This document shows, piece by piece, positions 62,790 to 64,000 of a DNA stretch of 64,000 nt. The number at the start of each line of letters is the position of its first letter. Within the stretch, counting starts at the first letter, position 1. The stretch is from Mesobacillus jeotgali (GTDB lineage: Bacteria; Bacillota; Bacilli; Bacillales; Cytobacillaceae): positions 3,160,501 through 3,224,500 of the forward strand of contig NZ_CP134494.1 of assembly GCF_031759225.1 (NCBI RefSeq), read 5' to 3'. Below the pieces are notes generated by a model that saw only the letters and a list, made by a program, of their open reading frames with translations, ran no database searches and was not told where the DNA came from. A program made the position numbers and the translations under genes.

Positions 62790-63140
62790 ATGAAAAAACT
62801 GGCAGGTTTATTTCTTTTCTTGATCATAGCTTACGCAGTCTACAATGATTTAAGTATAGGGACACTTCCAGCGGCAAAAATGCAGGATTCTGAAATAACG
62901 ACAACACAAAAGGCAGAGAAGGCAGAAGTACAGACCACACAGGAGATACCTTTTTTTGAGCATGAAGTGCTGCCTGGTGATACGGTTCTATCTGTAATTG
63001 ACAGTTATTTGGACAGTCCACTTGACGTCCCCGTCTCACAAGCGGTGGAGGATTTCAAAAAGCTAAACAATGGAACAGATCCCCAAAAAATCAAGTTCGG
63101 AAACATCTATAAATTCCCGGACTACAGCAGCCAAAATTAG
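62790..63140 (+). CDS. yqfZ: YqfZ-like LysM-type protein
   Basis: A 116-residue protein with an N-terminal anchor or signal (LAGLFLFLIIAYAVYND), a Thr/Gln/Lys linker and a C-terminal LysM-like domain: HEVLPGDTVLSVIDSYLD, AVEDFKKLNNG and IKFGNIYKFP. LysM domains hold proteins to peptidoglycan. The position next to ispG is that of B. subtilis yqfZ, a sporulation-period gene. AAAGGAGGAAG precedes the ATG. Confidence 0.85.
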   Translation: MKKLAGLFLFLIIAYAVYNDLSIGTLPAAKMQDSEITTTQKAEKAEVQTTQEIPFFEHEVLPGDTVLSVIDSYLDSPLDVPVSQAVEDFKKLNNGTDPQKIKFGNIYKFPDYSSQN

Positions 63141-63256
63141 CAAAGGCTAACAATTGAAGTCTTTCCTTGTCAATTTGAGCAAAAGATTGATAAAATGGGG
63201 TTATGCAACTTTAGGAACATTTTCATGAATTCCATTTTTCAAAGGAGCGAATCACT

Positions 63257-64000
63257 GTTGAGTGAAATTATACATCGTACCAAAACCCGCCCAATTAAGG
63301 TAGGGAATTTAACCATTGGAGGCAACAATGAAGTTGTCATCCAGAGTATGACGACAACCAAGACGCATGATGTTGAAGCGACCGTCGCTGAAATCAAGCG
63401 CCTTGAAGAAGCGGGCTGCCAGATTGTCCGTGTTGCATGTCCGGACGAAAGAGCAGCAAATGCTATATCTGAAATCAAAAAAAGAATTAACATACCTCTT
63501 GTTGTAGATATCCATTTTGATTACCGCCTTGCGCTTAAAGCGATTGAGGGCGGAGCTGATAAAATCAGGATCAATCCTGGAAATATCGGCAAGCGGGAGA
63601 AGGTAGAGGCTGTCGTAAAGGCGGCAAAAGAGCGTGGTATTCCGATTCGAATCGGTGTAAACGCAGGCTCTCTTGAAAGAAGGATCCTCGAAAAATATGG
63701 CTACCCTACAGCGGATGGCATGGTAGAAAGTGCCTTGCACCATATTAAAATCCTTGAGGACCTTGACTTCCACAATATCATCGTGTCAATGAAGGCTTCT
63801 GATGTAAACCTGGCGATTGAAGCATATGAAAAAGCAGCAAAGGCTTTTGATTATCCGCTTCATCTGGGGATCACGGAGTCAGGGACTTTATTCGCAGGAA
63901 CTGTGAAAAGTGCTGCTGGCCTTGGAGCGATTCTCAGCAAAGGAATCGGAAACACTGTCAGGGTATCATTAAGCGCTGATCCAGTGGAGGAAGTCAAGGT
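63257..64000 (+). CDS. ispG: 4-hydroxy-3-methylbut-2-enyl diphosphate synthase, 3' end missing
   Basis: The window ends inside this gene after 248 codons. It starts with TTG 63257 ([18 protein letters not shown]), ten bases after AAAGGAG. Motifs of Isp[51 protein letters not shown] and [11 protein letters not shown]. It makes HMBPP from MEcPP with a 4Fe-4S cluster in the MEP isoprenoid pathway; the cluster cysteines lie beyond the window. Confidence 0.96.

Overview
The window is chromosomal DNA from an endospore-forming member of the Bacillaceae (Bacillus sensu lato). Gene order follows the Bacillus subtilis yqh-yqg-yqf segment: efp, yqhT, aroQ, yqhR, yqhP, yqhO, lipM, yqhL, the gcv operon, yqhH-yqhG, comG, mgsR, yqgY to yqgU, yqgS, glcK, yqgQ, gluP, yqgO, yqgN, rpmG, pst, pbpA, yqgE, sodA, yqgC, yqgB, yqfZ and ispG. 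Spore photoproduct lyase, a SpoVAF/GerA-type protein and YqhR indicate a spore former. Most genes lie on the minus strand. I cannot name the species from the sequence alone.

Region 1 (1-12.8 kb): the tail of a SIMPL protein, a rhodanese lipoprotein, efp/yqhT/aroQ, YqhR, YqhP, a patatin-like lipase, splB, a DUF1646 transporter, and an adenosylcobalamin-dependent ribonucleotide reductase (nrdJ) split by a group I intron that carries its own PD-(D/E)XK/NUMOD3 homing endonuclease. Splicing would join codons inside the catalytic NPCGE motif. Two NrdR boxes precede nrdJ.

Region 2 (12.8-26 kb): lipM and yqhL, then a 16-unit tandem array of 52-bp palindromic repeats between convergent genes. The gcvT-gcvPA-gcvPB operon follows, under a tandem glycine riboswitch, then yqhH-yqhG, yqzE, aroK and the seven-gene comG competence pseudopilus operon. 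comGG seems to begin at an AUA codon.

Region 3 (26-42 kb): tRNA-Gln, mgsR, a cysteine-containing winged-helix regulator, small yqg genes, a complete IS3-family element at the place where B. subtilis has yqgT, a lipoteichoic acid synthase, glucokinase, a SpoVAF-like protein and the GluP rhomboid protease.

Region 4 (42-64 kb): lactate dehydrogenase, folate and ribosomal genes, a glycosyltransferase operon, the pstSCAB-phoU phosphate operon with a four-repeat Pho box, PBP2A, a transporter, superoxide dismutase, an Fnr regulator with its Fe-S cysteines, a second (53-bp) palindromic array, a Na/phosphate symporter with a PhoU tail, and the start of ispG.

Three things are unusual for this segment: the two palindromic arrays with periods of 52 and 53 bp (plus a two-unit relative near 37.4 kb), the nrdJ intron, and a MITE-like interspersed repeat with three copies, one of them internally deleted. 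The B. subtilis sinI-sinR-tapA-sipW-tasA block, mntR and corA are not at their usual places here.
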